A DNA stretch of 5,150 bases from assembly GCA_017445435.1 (NCBI GenBank), contig JAFSUE010000310.1, positions 1 through 5,150 of the forward strand, read 5' to 3'. The notes under the pieces were generated by a model. It did not search any database. It saw nothing but the letters and a program-made list of their open reading frames with translations, and was not told the DNA's origin. This document shows, piece after piece, positions 5,036 through 5,150 of the stretch. Made by a program: the position numbers and the translations under genes. This DNA comes from Selenomonadaceae bacterium (GTDB lineage Bacteria; Bacillota; Negativicutes; Selenomonadales; Selenomonadaceae). Position 1 is the stretch's first letter. Each line of letters starts with the position of its first letter.

Positions 5036-5050
5036 AATTTTCAAAAATAA
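5036..5050 (-). promoter_or_regulatory. Candidate CodY operator at the ilvN promoter
   Basis: The minus strand agrees with AATTTTCWGAAAATT at 11 of 15 positions, including the full GAAAATT half. It overlaps the -10 box, a position where binding would block transcription. Biologically plausible because ilv genes are CodY targets, but the match is modest in AT-rich DNA. Confidence 0.25.
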
Positions 5051-5075
5051 TATCACGCGCCGCCTTAACTTTCAA
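5047..5075 (-). promoter_or_regulatory. Extended -10 promoter of ilvN
   Basis: On the minus strand TTGAAA (5075-5070, 5 of 6) is followed after 17 nt by TATTAT (5052-5047, 5 of 6), preceded by the TGn extension (TGA at 5055-5053). The start would be near 5040, giving a leader of about 20 nt. It implies that ilvN can be transcribed independently of whatever lies upstream. Confidence 0.65.
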
Positions 5076-5150
5076 TAAAAAATTTTTTATGAATTGTCCT
5101 GTTGGAGTCTGTACGAAAAAAATTTTCCTGTTAAAATTATTAAAATGTGG

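Noticed and set aside
5121..5138. Inverted repeat AATTTT-N6-AAAATT upstream of ilvN considered as a CodY box
   Set aside because: The half-sites are 6 nt apart instead of the 3 of the CodY consensus, and the site is about 100 bp from the ilvN start; no regulator can be named.
5019..5150. An open minus-strand frame from 5150 ending in TGA right before the ilvN ATG, which could be the C-terminus of an upstream gene
   Set aside because: Its translation is dominated by F, K, N, I and L as expected from AT-rich DNA, it does not resemble the C-terminus of acetolactate synthase large subunit, and it contains the ilvN promoter. The stretch of 43 codons is too short to decide; sequence beyond 5150 would settle it.

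Overview
The window looks like chromosomal DNA of an AT-rich, diderm Firmicute, most plausibly of the class Negativicutes (Selenomonas-like). The evidence is indirect. A canonical CodY repressor points to Firmicutes. An N-terminally unprocessed RTX calcium-binding protein, a type I secretion client, points to an outer membrane. The intergenic DNA is very AT-rich. The assignment is inference; no rRNA or ribosomal protein is present to settle it.

Layout. Positions 1-725 (minus) hold the N-terminal 241 codons of an RTX-repeat protein that runs off the left edge. Its upstream region (726-1109, shared with the divergent codY) carries a good sigma-A-type promoter whose -35/-10 spacer contains an uninterrupted 10-bp G/C homopolymer. 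This is the classic architecture of a slipped-strand, phase-variable promoter and is the most interesting signal in the window. A CodY-box-like sequence abuts its -35. codY (1110-1886, plus) follows with a terminator and an array of TTAGTAG heptamers, then cca (2032-3258, plus), an E. coli-like CCA-adding enzyme with an HD domain. The N-terminal transketolase subunit (4109-3255, minus) is convergent with cca; their stop codons overlap by 4 bp, and the last 13 codons of the transketolase gene come from a short AT-rich repeat. A tRNA-Thr(CGT) gene (4298-4373, plus) is divergent from the transketolase gene and has its own promoter and terminator. ilvN, the acetolactate synthase regulatory subunit (5018-4488, minus), lies at the right end behind an extended -10 promoter.

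How the genes may fit together. CodY is the branched-chain amino acid and GTP sensor that in other Firmicutes represses ilv genes. Its presence near ilvN and near CodY-box-like sites upstream of codY, the RTX gene and ilvN suggests a small nutritional circuit, but in DNA this AT-rich those sites are only candidates. cca and tRNA-Thr share tRNA 3'-end biology, though the tRNA gene already encodes its CCA. The transketolase half-gene lacks its usual C-terminal partner here, and ilvN lacks an adjacent ilvB in the visible sequence, so both genes are separated from their usual partners as far as the window shows.
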